Below the pieces are notes generated by a model, which worked only from the letters and a program-made list of their open reading frames with translations, was not told the origin of the DNA and did no database searches. Position numbers and translations under genes: made by a program. From Citrobacter sp. Marseille-Q6884 (lineage in GTDB: Bacteria > Pseudomonadota > Gammaproteobacteria > Enterobacterales > Enterobacteriaceae): a stretch of DNA of 64,000 nucleotides. Position 1 is the stretch's first letter, and each line of letters opens with the position of its first letter. The stretch spans positions 2,480,001-2,544,000 of the forward strand of contig NZ_CAMDRE010000001.1 in NCBI RefSeq assembly GCF_945906775.1, read 5' to 3'. Of this stretch, positions 1 to 8,823 are shown piece after piece.

Positions 1-338
1 TGTATGCCGGGTTGAACTGGCCTGAACGTTTTGGCTGCGTGCTCAGCCAGTCCGGTTCGTACTGGTGGCCGCACCGTGGAGGGCACCAGGATGGGGTGAT
101 TATTGAACAATTAAAGGCGGGAACGCTGGACGCCCGGGGGCTGCGCATTGTTCTGGAAGCCGGGACCCGCGAGCCGATTATCTTTCGCGCAAATCAGGCG
201 CTTTTCGACCGGTTACCCTCTGCACCGCAGTCGATTTTCTGGCGTCAGGTTGAGGGGGGGCACGATGCGCTTTGCTGGCGCGGCGGATTGATGCAGGGAC
301 TGATAACGCTCTGGCAACCGCTTACCGACACGATTTAA
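1..338 (+). CDS. fes: Enterobactin esterase Fes, C-terminal fragment
   Basis: Only the last ~111 codons are present; the reading frame is already open at position 3 and the gene starts before the window. Fes is the cytoplasmic esterase that cleaves the trilactone of ferric enterobactin so that iron can be released. The fragment carries the conserved region just after the nucleophile elbow (YAGLNWPERFG, then SQSGSYWW) and the late GGHDALCWR segment, whose histidine is the expected catalytic base; the nucleophile serine itself lies upstream of the window. It is followed 30 bp later by ybdZ and entF on the same strand, as in E. coli, so the three are probably co-transcribed. Recognition is by sequence similarity from memory and is secure. 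Confidence 0.95.
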   Translation, partial: YAGLNWPERFGCVLSQSGSYWWPHRGGHQDGVIIEQLKAGTLDARGLRIVLEAGTREPIIFRANQALFDRLPSAPQSIFWRQVEGGHDALCWRGGLMQGLITLWQPLTDTI

Positions 339-368
339 CCGGACGATGTTCCACGACAGGAGTTGAGT

Positions 369-587
369 ATGGAATTCAGTAACCCCTTCGATAACCCGCA
401 GGGACAGTTTTACATTCTGCAAAATCCGCAACGCCAGTACAGCCTTTGGCCGCAACAGTGCTCACTTCCTGATGGCTGGACAGTTGTGTGTGAACCGCAA
501 TCGCAGGAAGCCTGTCAACACTGGCTGGAGGCGCACTGGACGACGCTGACACCTGCAAATTATGCCAATGCACGGGAGGCAGAATGA
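369..587 (+). CDS. ybdZ: MbtH-like protein YbdZ
   Basis: A 72-residue MbtH-family protein, the usual length. MbtH-like proteins bind the adenylation domain of non-ribosomal peptide synthetases and are needed for their full activity; here the partner is EntF, whose gene follows directly. The family pattern is visible: NPFDNPQGQF at the N-terminus, then SLWP, a GW pair and a late W-L-E-A-H-W-T-T-L-T-P segment. The ATG at 369 is chosen over an in-frame TTG at 363 because AGGAG at 357-361 sits 7 bases before the ATG. The stop overlaps the entF start (ATGA at 584-587), which suggests translational coupling of the chaperone-like protein to its synthetase. Confidence 0.93.
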   Translation: MEFSNPFDNPQGQFYILQNPQRQYSLWPQQCSLPDGWTVVCEPQSQEACQHWLEAHWTTLTPANYANAREAE

Positions 588-3500
588 CTCAGCGTTTACC
601 CTTAGTCGCGGCTCAGCCGGGCATCTGGATGGCAGAAAAACTCTCCACATTGCCCTCAGCGTGGAGTGTCGCGCACTATGTCGAATTAACCGGAGAATTG
701 AACGCGCCGCTGCTGGCGAAAGCCATTGTGGCGGGGCAGTCGCATGCCGATACGCTGCGCATGCGGTTTACCGAAGACAACGGCGACGTCTGGCAGTGGG
801 TTGATCCTGCACTGACTTTTGCCGAACCTGAAGTTATTGATCTGCGTGAAAATGCCAGTCCGCATGAGGCGGCATATGCGTTAATGCAAAGCGACCTGCA
901 ACAAGATATTCGCGCTGATGGTGAGAAACCGCTGGTTTTTCATCTGCTCATTCAGGTCGGGGATAACCGCTGGTACTGGTATCAACGTTATCACCATTTG
1001 CTGGTGGATGGCTTCAGTTTCCCGGCAATTACCCGCCATATAGCCGCCATCTATCGCGCGTGGTTGCGTGACGAACCTGCGCCTGATTCACCGTTTACCC
1101 CCTTTGCCGAGGTGGTTGAAGAGTATCAGCAGTATCGACAAAGCGATGCGTATCAGCGTGACGGGGCTTTCTGGGCCGGGCAGCGGCGACAATTACCGCC
1201 CCCGGCGTCGCTGTCCGGTAAACCGTTGCCGGGCAGGGCGACCAGCGCGGATGTGATTCGCATGACGTTGTCCGCGCCAGATGGCGCTTTTCGCCAGCTT
1301 GCCGCGCGTCTGCCTGACGTTCAACCTGCAGATTTAGCCCTGGCGTTGGTCACATTATGGCTGGGACGTTTGTGCAGCCGAACGGATTATGCCGCCGGGT
1401 TTATCTTTATGCGTCGCATGGGCTCGGCAGCATTAACAGCGACCGGGCCGGTATTGAATGTGCTGCCATTCGGCGTAAGCCTTGATGCGGCAGAAACTCT
1501 GCCCGCCCTGGCAAAACGTCTTGCCGGACAGTTAAAGAAAATGCGCCGACATCAGCGCTATGATGCGGAACAAATTGTCCGGGATGGCGGGCGCGCAGCC
1601 GGTGAGGAACCGCTGTTTGGCCCCGTGCTGAACGTGAAGATTTTTGACTACCAGTTGGATATGCCTGGCCTGCAGGCACAGACGCATACGCTGGCGACAG
1701 GACCGGTTAACGATCTCGAACTGGCGCTCTTCCCGGATGAGCAAGGTGGCCTGAGCATTGAAATGCTGGCCAATAAACAACGCTATGATGAAGCCACGCT
1801 GGCACAGCATGCCGAACGTTTAACACAGCTTATCGACCAGTTTGCGAATAACCCGTCGCTGCGCTGTGGTGATGCCGGGATGCTGCTTTCTTCAGAGTAT
1901 GAACAACTGACGAAGATAAATGATACGGCGGTGACGATCCCGTCCACCACGCTCAGTGCGCTGGTGGCGAATCAGGCCGATAAAACACCGGATGCGCCCG
2001 CACTGGCGGATGCCCGCTATCAGTTCAGCTACCGTGAGATGCGCGAACAGGTGGTCGCACTGGCGAAGGTGCTACGTGAACACGGCGTGCAGCCAGGTGA
2101 TAGCGTTGCCGTGGCCTTACCACGCTCCGTTTTCCTGACGCTGGCGCTGCATGCGATTGTCGAAGCGGGCGCCGCCTGGCTGCCGCTGGATACCGGATAC
2201 CCGGACGATCGTCTGCGGATGATGCTGGAAGATGCGCGGCCCACGCTGCTGTTGACGACCGATGAACAGTTAACCCGCTTTAGTGACATCCCCGGGCTGG
2301 AAAGCCTGTGCTATAACGCGCCGCTACAAGGACGAGATATCACCGCGTTAGCGTTATCACGACCCAATCATACGGCATATATTATTTTTACCTCCGGTTC
2401 GACGGGGCGGCCTAAGGGGGTGATGGTCGGGCAGACAGCCATCGTTAACCGCCTGTTGTGGATGCAAAACCACTACCCGCTTACCGCAGAAGATGTGGTG
2501 GCGCAAAAAACGCCGTGCAGTTTTGATGTCTCGGTGTGGGAGTTTTTCTGGCCGTTTATTGCGGGGGCAAAACTGGTGATGGCGGAGCCTGAAGCACACC
2601 GCGACCCGCTCGCGATGCAGCAGTTCTTTGCGCGCTCAGGCGTGACGACCACTCACTTTGTGCCGTCGATGCTGGCGGCGTTTGTCGCTTCGCTGACGCC
2701 AGAAACGGCGCGGGAAAGCTGTGCGACGCTGAAACAGGTATTTTGTAGCGGTGAAGCCCTGCCGGGAGAGTTGTGTCGCGAGTGGGAACAACTGACTCAG
2801 GTTCCGCTGCACAATTTGTACGGGCCAACTGAAGCGGCGGTGGATGTGAGCTGGTATCCAGCCTGGGGAGACGACCTTGCTGCAGTGACCGGCAACAGCG
2901 TGCCGATTGGTTATCCGGTCTGGAACACTGGCCTGCGGATCCTCGACGCCATGATGCGCCCGGTACCCATTGGGGTTGCCGGAGATCTCTACCTGACGGG
3001 GATCCAACTGGCGCAGGGGTATCTGGGTCGACCGGATCTGACGGCGAGTCGTTTTATTGCCGATCCGTTTGTACCGGGCGAACGCATGTACCGCACCGGC
3101 GATGTGGCGCGCTGGCTGGAATCGGGCGCGGTGGAATATCTTGGGCGTAGCGATGACCAGCTCAAAATCCGCGGACAGCGTATTGAGCTGGGCGAGATTG
3201 ACAGGGTGATGCAGATGCTGCCTGATGTTGAACATGCCGTGGCGCATGCCTGCGTGTTCAATCAGGCGGCGGCAACGGGCGGCGATGCGCGACAACTGGT
3301 GGGGTACCTGGTCTCGCAGTCAGGCCTGCCGCTGGATACATCGGCATTACGCGACAGTTTGCGCGAAAAACTGCCGTCGCATATGGTACCGACTGTGCTA
3401 TTGCAACTGGCGGAATTGCCGCTTAGCGCGAACGGTAAGCTGGATCGAAAAGCCCTGCCGATGCCGAAACTGACGCCTTCGACGAAAGGTAGGGCTCCAC

Positions 3501-4471
3501 GTCCGGGTATGGAGAGCACGATAGCGCAGGCGTTTTCTGATCTGCTGGGTTGCGAGGTGAACAATGCCGAGGCGGATTTCTTTGCGCTAGGTGGACATTC
3601 GCTGCTGGCGATGAAGCTGGCGGCGCAACTGAGCCGCACAGGCGATCGCCAGGTAACGCCGGGGCAGGTGATGGTGGCCTCAACCGTCGCGGAACTGAGC
3701 GCACTGCTGGACGCGGCAGAAGATAATCAGTCACAACGTCTGGGCTTTGAAACGCTGCTGTCCCTGCGTAAAAGCCATGGTCCAACGTTATTCTGTTTCC
3801 ACCCGGCGTCCGGTTTTGCCTGGCAGTTTAGCGTCCTCTCCCGTTACCTCTCGGCAGAATGGTCCATTACCGGGATTCAGTCTCCGCGTCCGGATGGGCC
3901 GATGCAGACGGCACAAAATCTGGACGAGGTCTGTGAGCATCACCTGGCAACGTTGCTTCGCGAGCAGCCTCAGGGTCCGTACTATTTATTAGGCTATTCG
4001 TTGGGCGGGACGCTGGCGCAGGGTATTGCCGCACGGCTACGCGCCCGCGGTGAAACGGTCGCTTTCCTCGGGCTGCTGGATACCTGGCCGCCGGAAACGC
4101 AGAACTGGGCGGAAAAAGAGGCAAACGGTCTTGATCCTGCGGTACTGGCGGAAATTGACCGTGAACGTGAGGCGTTTCTGGCTGCCCAGCAGGGGAATAC
4201 GTCCGGAGAGCTGTTCAGCACGATTGAAGGCAACTACGCCGATGCGGTTCGTCTGTTAACGACAGCGCACAGCGTGCCGTTTGATGGTCATGCCACACTT
4301 TTTGTCGCTGAACGCACGTTGCCGGAAGGCCTCAGCCCAGAGAGCAGTTGGTCTGGGTGGATAGCCAGCCTGGACATTTATCGACAGGATTGTGCGCACG
4401 TAGAGATTATTTCGCCAGCCGTATTTGAAAAGATAGGGCCTGTGATAAATACCCTGATCAATAAACACTAA
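584..4471 (+). CDS. entF: Enterobactin synthase component F (NRPS)
   Basis: A 1295-residue non-ribosomal peptide synthetase, against 1293 in E. coli. Domains in order: condensation (about 1-430) with HHLLVDG and its second histidine at H138; adenylation (about 450-960) with the FTSGSTGRPKG phosphate loop, which activates L-serine; peptidyl carrier (about 970-1045) with GGHSLL and the phosphopantetheine serine at S1006; thioesterase (about 1050-1295) with GYSLGG and nucleophile S1139. It joins three 2,3-dihydroxybenzoyl-serine units, received from EntB, and cyclises them to enterobactin in the cytoplasm. All core motifs are intact, so the enzyme should be active. A strong AT-rich hairpin follows the stop. 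Confidence 0.98.
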   Translation: MTQRLPLVAAQPGIWMAEKLSTLPSAWSVAHYVELTGELNAPLLAKAIVAGQSHADTLRMRFTEDNGDVWQWVDPALTFAEPEVIDLRENASPHEAAYALMQSDLQQDIRADGEKPLVFHLLIQVGDNRWYWYQRYHHLLVDGFSFPAITRHIAAIYRAWLRDEPAPDSPFTPFAEVVEEYQQYRQSDAYQRDGAFWAGQRRQLPPPASLSGKPLPGRATSADVIRMTLSAPDGAFRQLAARLPDVQPADLALALVTLWLGRLCSRTDYAAGFIFMRRMGSAALTATGPVLNVLPFGVSLDAAETLPALAKRLAGQLKKMRRHQRYDAEQIVRDGGRAAGEEPLFGPVLNVKIFDYQLDMPGLQAQTHTLATGPVNDLELALFPDEQGGLSIEMLANKQRYDEATLAQHAERLTQLIDQFANNPSLRCGDAGMLLSSEYEQLTKINDTAVTIPSTTLSALVANQADKTPDAPALADARYQFSYREMREQVVALAKVLREHGVQPGDSVAVALPRSVFLTLALHAIVEAGAAWLPLDTGYPDDRLRMMLEDARPTLLLTTDEQLTRFSDIPGLESLCYNAPLQGRDITALALSRPNHTAYIIFTSGSTGRPKGVMVGQTAIVNRLLWMQNHYPLTAEDVVAQKTPCSFDVSVWEFFWPFIAGAKLVMAEPEAHRDPLAMQQFFARSGVTTTHFVPSMLAAFVASLTPETARESCATLKQVFCSGEALPGELCREWEQLTQVPLHNLYGPTEAAVDVSWYPAWGDDLAAVTGNSVPIGYPVWNTGLRILDAMMRPVPIGVAGDLYLTGIQLAQGYLGRPDLTASRFIADPFVPGERMYRTGDVARWLESGAVEYLGRSDDQLKIRGQRIELGEIDRVMQMLPDVEHAVAHACVFNQAAATGGDARQLVGYLVSQSGLPLDTSALRDSLREKLPSHMVPTVLLQLAELPLSANGKLDRKALPMPKLTPSTKGRAPRPGMESTIAQAFSDLLGCEVNNAEADFFALGGHSLLAMKLAAQLSRTGDRQVTPGQVMVASTVAELSALLDAAEDNQSQRLGFETLLSLRKSHGPTLFCFHPASGFAWQFSVLSRYLSAEWSITGIQSPRPDGPMQTAQNLDEVCEHHLATLLREQPQGPYYLLGYSLGGTLAQGIAARLRARGETVAFLGLLDTWPPETQNWAEKEANGLDPAVLAEIDREREAFLAAQQGNTSGELFSTIEGNYADAVRLLTTAHSVPFDGHATLFVAERTLPEGLSPESSWSGWIASLDIYRQDCAHVEIISPAVFEKIGPVINTLINKH

Positions 4472-4500
4472 AAGAAGCAATCGTGTAATAGCGATATTTC

Positions 4501-4547
4501 AACAAACTCATAATGTAAATGATATGTTATGAGTTTGTTTGTTTTTA
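4501..4547 (+). terminator. Probable terminator after entF
   Basis: A perfect 13-bp inverted repeat (AACAAACTCATAA at 4501-4513 and its complement at 4527-4539) with a 13-base loop is followed by a T-rich run. It lies 30 bp after the entF stop and 160 bp before fepE. The stem is AT-rich, so termination may be partial. It implies that fepE has at least some expression of its own. Confidence 0.65.
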
Positions 4548-4699
4548 TCTCTACTTACATAAGCTGAAAGGTGACAAATTCCTAATATTACATTTGGTAG
4601 GGGTTCGTGTGTAAAGAGTGTTTCGGATAATTCTGACTAACTGTTAAACTTCGCCCACGGAAGTACTTTTCTTTTGGCAAAGATTTCAGGTTACACGAC

Positions 4700-5833
4700 A
4701 TGTCATCACTCAATATCAAGCAAGATAAAGATTCAGAATTCACTGCTTATCCGCCCGCAACGGTAAATGGAAATGAAATTGATTTAGTAAACCTGATCGA
4801 GATTTTATGGCGAGCCAGGACGAAAATTATTGCGACCGTTTTTGCTTTTGCCTGTGTGGGTATTCTGGTCTCTTTCCTGCTTCCACAAAAATGGACCAGC
4901 CAGGCCATCGTGACGCCTGCCGAACCTATTCAGTGGCAGGGTCTTGAGAATACGCTAACCAAATTACGCGTGCTGGACATGGACATTAGCGTAAATCGTG
5001 GTGATGTGTTTAACCTGTTTATCAAAAAATTCCAGTCGCCTTCGCTCCTGGAAGAGTATCTGCGTTCTTCACCGTATGTGATGGATCAACTGAAAGGTGC
5101 TGAAATCGACGAAATGGAACTTCACCGGGCGATTGTCAGACTCGGCGAGAAAATGACGGCCGTTGACAGTAACCGTGATAAGAAGAATGAGACCTCGTTG
5201 TATACCGCGTGGACGCTGAGTTTCACTGCGCCCCTGCCAGAAGAAGCGCAGGCTGTGCTGGCCGGCTATATCCAGTATATTTCTGATCTTGTTGTGAAAG
5301 AAACGCTGCAGGATATTCGTAATAAACTGGCGATCAAAACCAGCTATGAGAAAGAAAGACTGGAGATGGACCGGGTCAGACTCAAAAATCAGTTGGAAGC
5401 AAATATTCAGCGTCTCAATTATTCGCTGGAAATTGCGAATGCCGCTGGCATTAAAAAGCCGGTTTACAGCAATGGTCAGGCGGTCAAAGATGACCCTGAT
5501 TTCTCTATTTCACTGGGCGCGGATGGTATCACGCGTAAATTAGAAATCGAAAAATCGGTAACAGATGTTGCAGAAATTAACGGTGAATTACGTAACCGCC
5601 AATATCACGTTGACCAGCTGTTAGCGCTGAATGTGAATGACGTGAAGTTTACGCCGTTTAAATATCAACTTTCACCGTCATTGCCGGTGAAAAAAGACGG
5701 ACCCGCGAAATCCATGATCGTTATTCTGGCGATGTTACTGGGCGGAATGGTGGCGTGCGGTGGAGTATTGCTGAATCATGCCATGATGAACCGTAAACAA
5801 AATGCCGCATTTCTTGGGCAGCAGCTGGTATAA
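4700..5833 (+). CDS. fepE: FepE, Wzz-family polysaccharide chain-length regulator
   Basis: A 377-residue Wzz/FepE-family inner-membrane protein, the same length as E. coli FepE. Two hydrophobic segments (about residues 40-62 near IIATVFAFACVGILVSFLL, and about 335-357 near MIVILAMLLGG) flank a large periplasmic region with a long helical stretch at about 200-260. In Salmonella FepE sets very long O-antigen chain length. Despite its name and place among the siderophore genes, no direct role in enterobactin transport is established. The start ATG at 4700 is preceded by AGG at 4688-4690. It is convergent with fepC, and a hairpin separates the two. Confidence 0.93.
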   Translation: MSSLNIKQDKDSEFTAYPPATVNGNEIDLVNLIEILWRARTKIIATVFAFACVGILVSFLLPQKWTSQAIVTPAEPIQWQGLENTLTKLRVLDMDISVNRGDVFNLFIKKFQSPSLLEEYLRSSPYVMDQLKGAEIDEMELHRAIVRLGEKMTAVDSNRDKKNETSLYTAWTLSFTAPLPEEAQAVLAGYIQYISDLVVKETLQDIRNKLAIKTSYEKERLEMDRVRLKNQLEANIQRLNYSLEIANAAGIKKPVYSNGQAVKDDPDFSISLGADGITRKLEIEKSVTDVAEINGELRNRQYHVDQLLALNVNDVKFTPFKYQLSPSLPVKKDGPAKSMIVILAMLLGGMVACGGVLLNHAMMNRKQNAAFLGQQLV

Positions 5834-5839
5834 ATGATT

Positions 5840-5869
5840 ATGTATGGCGGTGAGAATGCCGCCATACAT
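5840..5869. terminator. Hairpin between convergent fepE and fepC
   Basis: A perfect 11-bp stem (ATGTATGGCGG at 5840-5850, complement at 5859-5869) with an 8-base loop lies in the 45 bp between the two stop codons. There is no real T tract on either side, so it may be a weak or Rho-assisted bidirectional terminator, or an mRNA 3'-end stabiliser. Confidence 0.55.
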
Positions 5870-5878
5870 TAAATCCAG

Positions 5879-6676
5879 TTATCTCTTGCGTCCGAGCGGC
5901 ACTACCAACGGCGTTCCTGCAATAGGGTCGTCGATTATCATGCAACGAAGCCCATAAATACGTTCGATAAGCTCTGCAGTAACAATATCCTTTGGCGCAC
6001 CCTGCGCAATAATTTTCCCTTCACGTAGTGCGATCAGATGGGTGGCGTACCGGCATGCCTGGTTAAGATCGTGCAGCACGGCGGCGAGCGTATACCCTTT
6101 CTCCCGGTTCAGCTCGCTGAGCAGCTCCAGTAAGTCAATTTGATGGCTGATATCCAGCCAGGTGGTTGGCTCATCAAGCAGCATAATGGAGGTTTCCTGC
6201 GCCAGTACCATGGCAATCCATGCGCGTTGCCGCTGCCCACCGGAAAGCGTATCCACACTTTGCGCCGCCAGATGAGTGATACCTGTGGCTTGCATTGCGT
6301 TGGATACGGCGTCTTCATCCTCTTTGCGCCAGCGGGTAAATAACGGCTGATGCGGGTAGCGACCGCGAGCAACGAGTTCCTGCACGGTAATATCGCCAGG
6401 CGTGGTGGCGTTTTGCGCCAACAGGCCAATTCGGCGAGCCACCTCTTTGCTGGCATAGTGCTGAATATGTTCACCGTCCAGCCAGACCTTGCCGTGTGCG
6501 GGCGTCATCAGACGACTCAACGTACGCAGCAACGTCGATTTACCACAGCCGTTTGGCCCAATAATGGCGGTGAAATGACCATCGGGGATCGACACGTCAA
6601 GGTTTTCTGCGACGGTAAATTTGCCATAACCCAGCGTTAACTGGTCGCCACGCAAACGGGCTACTGATTCGGTCAT
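5879..6676 (-). CDS. fepC: Ferric enterobactin ABC transporter ATP-binding protein FepC
   Basis: A 265-residue ATPase subunit of the FepBCDG importer, acting on the cytoplasmic face of the inner membrane. Walker A (GPNGCGKST) is at residues 40-48, the signature LSGGQ at 144-148 and Walker B (IMLLDEP) at 164-170. The start chosen is the ATG at 6676, giving the MTESVARLRG N-terminus known from E. coli; an upstream in-frame extension to 6817 runs into fepG and is rejected. Its ATG overlaps the fepG stop by 4 bp (ATGA), so it is the last, coupled gene of fepDGC. The C-terminus (PLGRKR) is about six residues shorter than the E. coli protein as I remember it. Confidence 0.97.
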   Translation of the reverse strand: MTESVARLRGDQLTLGYGKFTVAENLDVSIPDGHFTAIIGPNGCGKSTLLRTLSRLMTPAHGKVWLDGEHIQHYASKEVARRIGLLAQNATTPGDITVQELVARGRYPHQPLFTRWRKEDEDAVSNAMQATGITHLAAQSVDTLSGGQRQRAWIAMVLAQETSIMLLDEPTTWLDISHQIDLLELLSELNREKGYTLAAVLHDLNQACRYATHLIALREGKIIAQGAPKDIVTAELIERIYGLRCMIIDDPIAGTPLVVPLGRKR

Positions 6677-7665
6677 TTTTTGCGGGACTCCTGAATTAAC
6701 AAGACGATAAGATAAATACCGCCAAGGCTTACGGTCACAACGCCAACCGGAAGCTGATAAGGCATAAATAATTGCTGGGCGCATAAATCCGCCATCAACA
6801 GCAAGAGCGCGCCGCATAACGCCGATTGGGTTAATCCCCAGCGTGCTGTGCCGCTAAGACGACGGGCGATATGCGGTGCGACAAGAGCGATAAAAGAGAT
6901 AGGACCCGCCAGCGCGGTCGCGGCGGCGGTAAGGATAACGGCCACCAGCATCATCATCAGACGGGATCGCTCGACGCTGACGCCAAGCGCACATGCGCTG
7001 TCATCGCCCATTTCCAGTAAGCGCAGCCTGCGCACCAGCAGCGCAGCGCACGCCAGCATCACGATAATCAGCGGCGCGGCGGGCCAGGTTTTTGCCCACG
7101 TCAGACCGTTGAGCGATCCGGCATTCCACAGCCCGGCCGTTAGCGCGGTTTCTAAGGAGGCCTTCAGCAGCAGCCAGGTGTTGAACGCCACCAGCATGGC
7201 GCGAATACCGATACCGATAATGATCAGCCGGAAGGTGTCGATGCCGTTACGCCACGCCAGCGCCCAGACCACCAGCGAGGTCAGGATGCCACCGAGCATC
7301 GCGGCCAGTGCGATGGCGGTAAGATGTTGGCCAAACAGCACCATCGCCACCAGCACGCCGCTCCAGGCCCCGGTATTGAAGCCCATCACGTCCGGGCTGC
7401 CCAGCGGGTTACGCATCAGCGACTGAAATATCGCGCCGCTAACGCCCAGCGCCGCGCCAATCAACAGCGCCATCAAGACCCGCGGTAAGCGCCATTCGGT
7501 CACCACCAGCGTAATGCTACGCGGCGCATCACCGAGCAATGCAGCAATAATTTGTTGGGTCTCCAGCGTCACCACACCGCTACGCAGACTCCACAACCCG
7601 ATGGCGAGGCAACCCACAACCAGTAGCAGGCAACTGATAAGCAGTCGGCGGGAAAGGTGCATCAT
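6673..7665 (-). CDS. fepG: Ferric enterobactin ABC transporter permease FepG
   Basis: A 330-residue FecCD-family permease, equal in length to E. coli FepG, with about nine or ten hydrophobic segments over its whole length. Together with FepD it forms the inner-membrane channel through which ferric enterobactin is driven by FepC. The conserved permease/ATPase contact region (GPISFIALVAPHIAR) is at about residues 255-269. The 5' end overlaps the fepD stop by 4 bp and its own stop overlaps the fepC start, so the three genes form one tightly coupled operon. Confidence 0.97.
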   Translation of the reverse strand: MMHLSRRLLISCLLLVVGCLAIGLWSLRSGVVTLETQQIIAALLGDAPRSITLVVTEWRLPRVLMALLIGAALGVSGAIFQSLMRNPLGSPDVMGFNTGAWSGVLVAMVLFGQHLTAIALAAMLGGILTSLVVWALAWRNGIDTFRLIIIGIGIRAMLVAFNTWLLLKASLETALTAGLWNAGSLNGLTWAKTWPAAPLIIVMLACAALLVRRLRLLEMGDDSACALGVSVERSRLMMMLVAVILTAAATALAGPISFIALVAPHIARRLSGTARWGLTQSALCGALLLLMADLCAQQLFMPYQLPVGVVTVSLGGIYLIVLLIQESRKK

Positions 7666-8669
7666 GCGCCACCTCCGCGTTGTTTACGTCGCACCAGGAA
7701 GATCAGCACCGGTGCGCCGATAAACGCGCTGACCACTGAAACGCGTAACTCTCCGGGAACAATCAGGCGGCCGATGATATCGGCAATTAACAATAACGAC
7801 GGGGTCGCAAGCAGGGTGACAGGCAGCGACCAGCGGTGATCGGCACCCACCAGCCAGCGCGCCATATGCGGCATCATTAGACCGATAAATGCGATAGGAC
7901 CGACAATCGCGGTCGCACTTCCGCACAGTACAGTAATCACCAGCAGACCGATAATCTGGGTGCGTGCGACCTTGCTACCCAGCGCGGTGGCGGTATCGCT
8001 CCCCAGACTCAGGCTGTTCAGGGCGCGGCAGAGGCACAACGCAACGACACCGGCGATCAGTACAGGGATCAGCACAACCTTCAGCGTTTGCAGACTGCGA
8101 ATATCCAGCGAGCCAGCTTGCCAGAAACGCAGTTGATCGTAGACATCCGGGTTCAGCAGTGCGATGCCGTTGGACAGCCCCTCCAGTACGGCACCCAAAG
8201 CGACACCTGCCAGTGTCAAACGTACCGGGCTTAACTGACCGCCACCCTGGCTACCGGTAAACGCCACGATCAACGAGGCCACCAGCGCGCCGGCAAAGGC
8301 CATTCCGAGCTGCTCTTGTGGAGAGGAAAAACCGAACAGTGCCGCACCCAGCACAATGGCGAAACTGGCACCAGAATTGACGCCAAGAATTCCCGGGTCG
8401 GCGAGTGGGTTACGTGTGAGCGTTTGCATCAATGCACCAGCCAGCCCCAGTGCGCCGCCCGCGAGGAGTCCGGCCAGGGTGCGCGGGAGTCGCGCGTCCA
8501 GCACGATGGTGCAATCCGCGCTTTGGCAGGTGCCCGTGAGCGCATCAAGTACAACGGATGCAGGTAGCGACTTTGCGCCAATAACCAGACTTAATGCCGT
8601 AGAGAGAACAAGTAATAACAGTAATCCGGGCACGGCAACGGCGCGTGTCACGGAAACAGAGCATGACAT
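7662..8669 (-). CDS. fepD: Ferric enterobactin ABC transporter permease FepD
   Basis: A 335-residue FecCD-family permease (E. coli 334), first gene of fepDGC. It is hydrophobic throughout and carries GPIAFIGLMMPHMAR, the same contact motif as FepG, showing that the two permeases are paralogues that form a heterodimer. The ATG at 8669 starts MSCSVSVTRA, close to the E. coli N-terminus; a second ATG at 8664-8662 is out of frame. The gene is divergent from entS, and the shared 154-bp region carries a Fur-like box starting 12 bp upstream of this start codon, so iron repression of both directions is expected. Confidence 0.97.
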   Translation of the reverse strand: MSCSVSVTRAVAVPGLLLLLVLSTALSLVIGAKSLPASVVLDALTGTCQSADCTIVLDARLPRTLAGLLAGGALGLAGALMQTLTRNPLADPGILGVNSGASFAIVLGAALFGFSSPQEQLGMAFAGALVASLIVAFTGSQGGGQLSPVRLTLAGVALGAVLEGLSNGIALLNPDVYDQLRFWQAGSLDIRSLQTLKVVLIPVLIAGVVALCLCRALNSLSLGSDTATALGSKVARTQIIGLLVITVLCGSATAIVGPIAFIGLMMPHMARWLVGADHRWSLPVTLLATPSLLLIADIIGRLIVPGELRVSVVSAFIGAPVLIFLVRRKQRGGGA

Positions 8670-8681
8670 ATCAACTTCCCT

Positions 8682-8700
8682 GATAATGATAGTAATTATC
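8682..8700. promoter_or_regulatory. Fur box, fepD/entS divergent promoters
   Basis: The 19-mer GATAATGATAGTAATTATC differs from the Fur consensus GATAATGATAATCATTATC at two positions, and it is followed directly by GTTATC, which may extend it into overlapping sites. It lies in the 154-bp gap between the divergent fepD and entS starts. Fur control of this region is established in E. coli; the site here is read directly from sequence. Confidence 0.85.
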
Positions 8701-8823
8701 GTTATCTATCTTATTTACGTATGTTAGCATGTGCAGCCACAGAATGGATATTTAAAAAAACAGGTATGTACCTCATCCTTCAGGCCATACCCTGAATGAG
8801 AGTATGTGTCTTAAGGCGTTGTA

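Noticed and set aside
2636..3295. A long open frame of 219 codons on the minus strand inside entF
   Set aside because: It lies wholly antisense to the EntF adenylation domain, has no domain I recognise and no ribosome site; it is a by-product of GC-rich codon bias.
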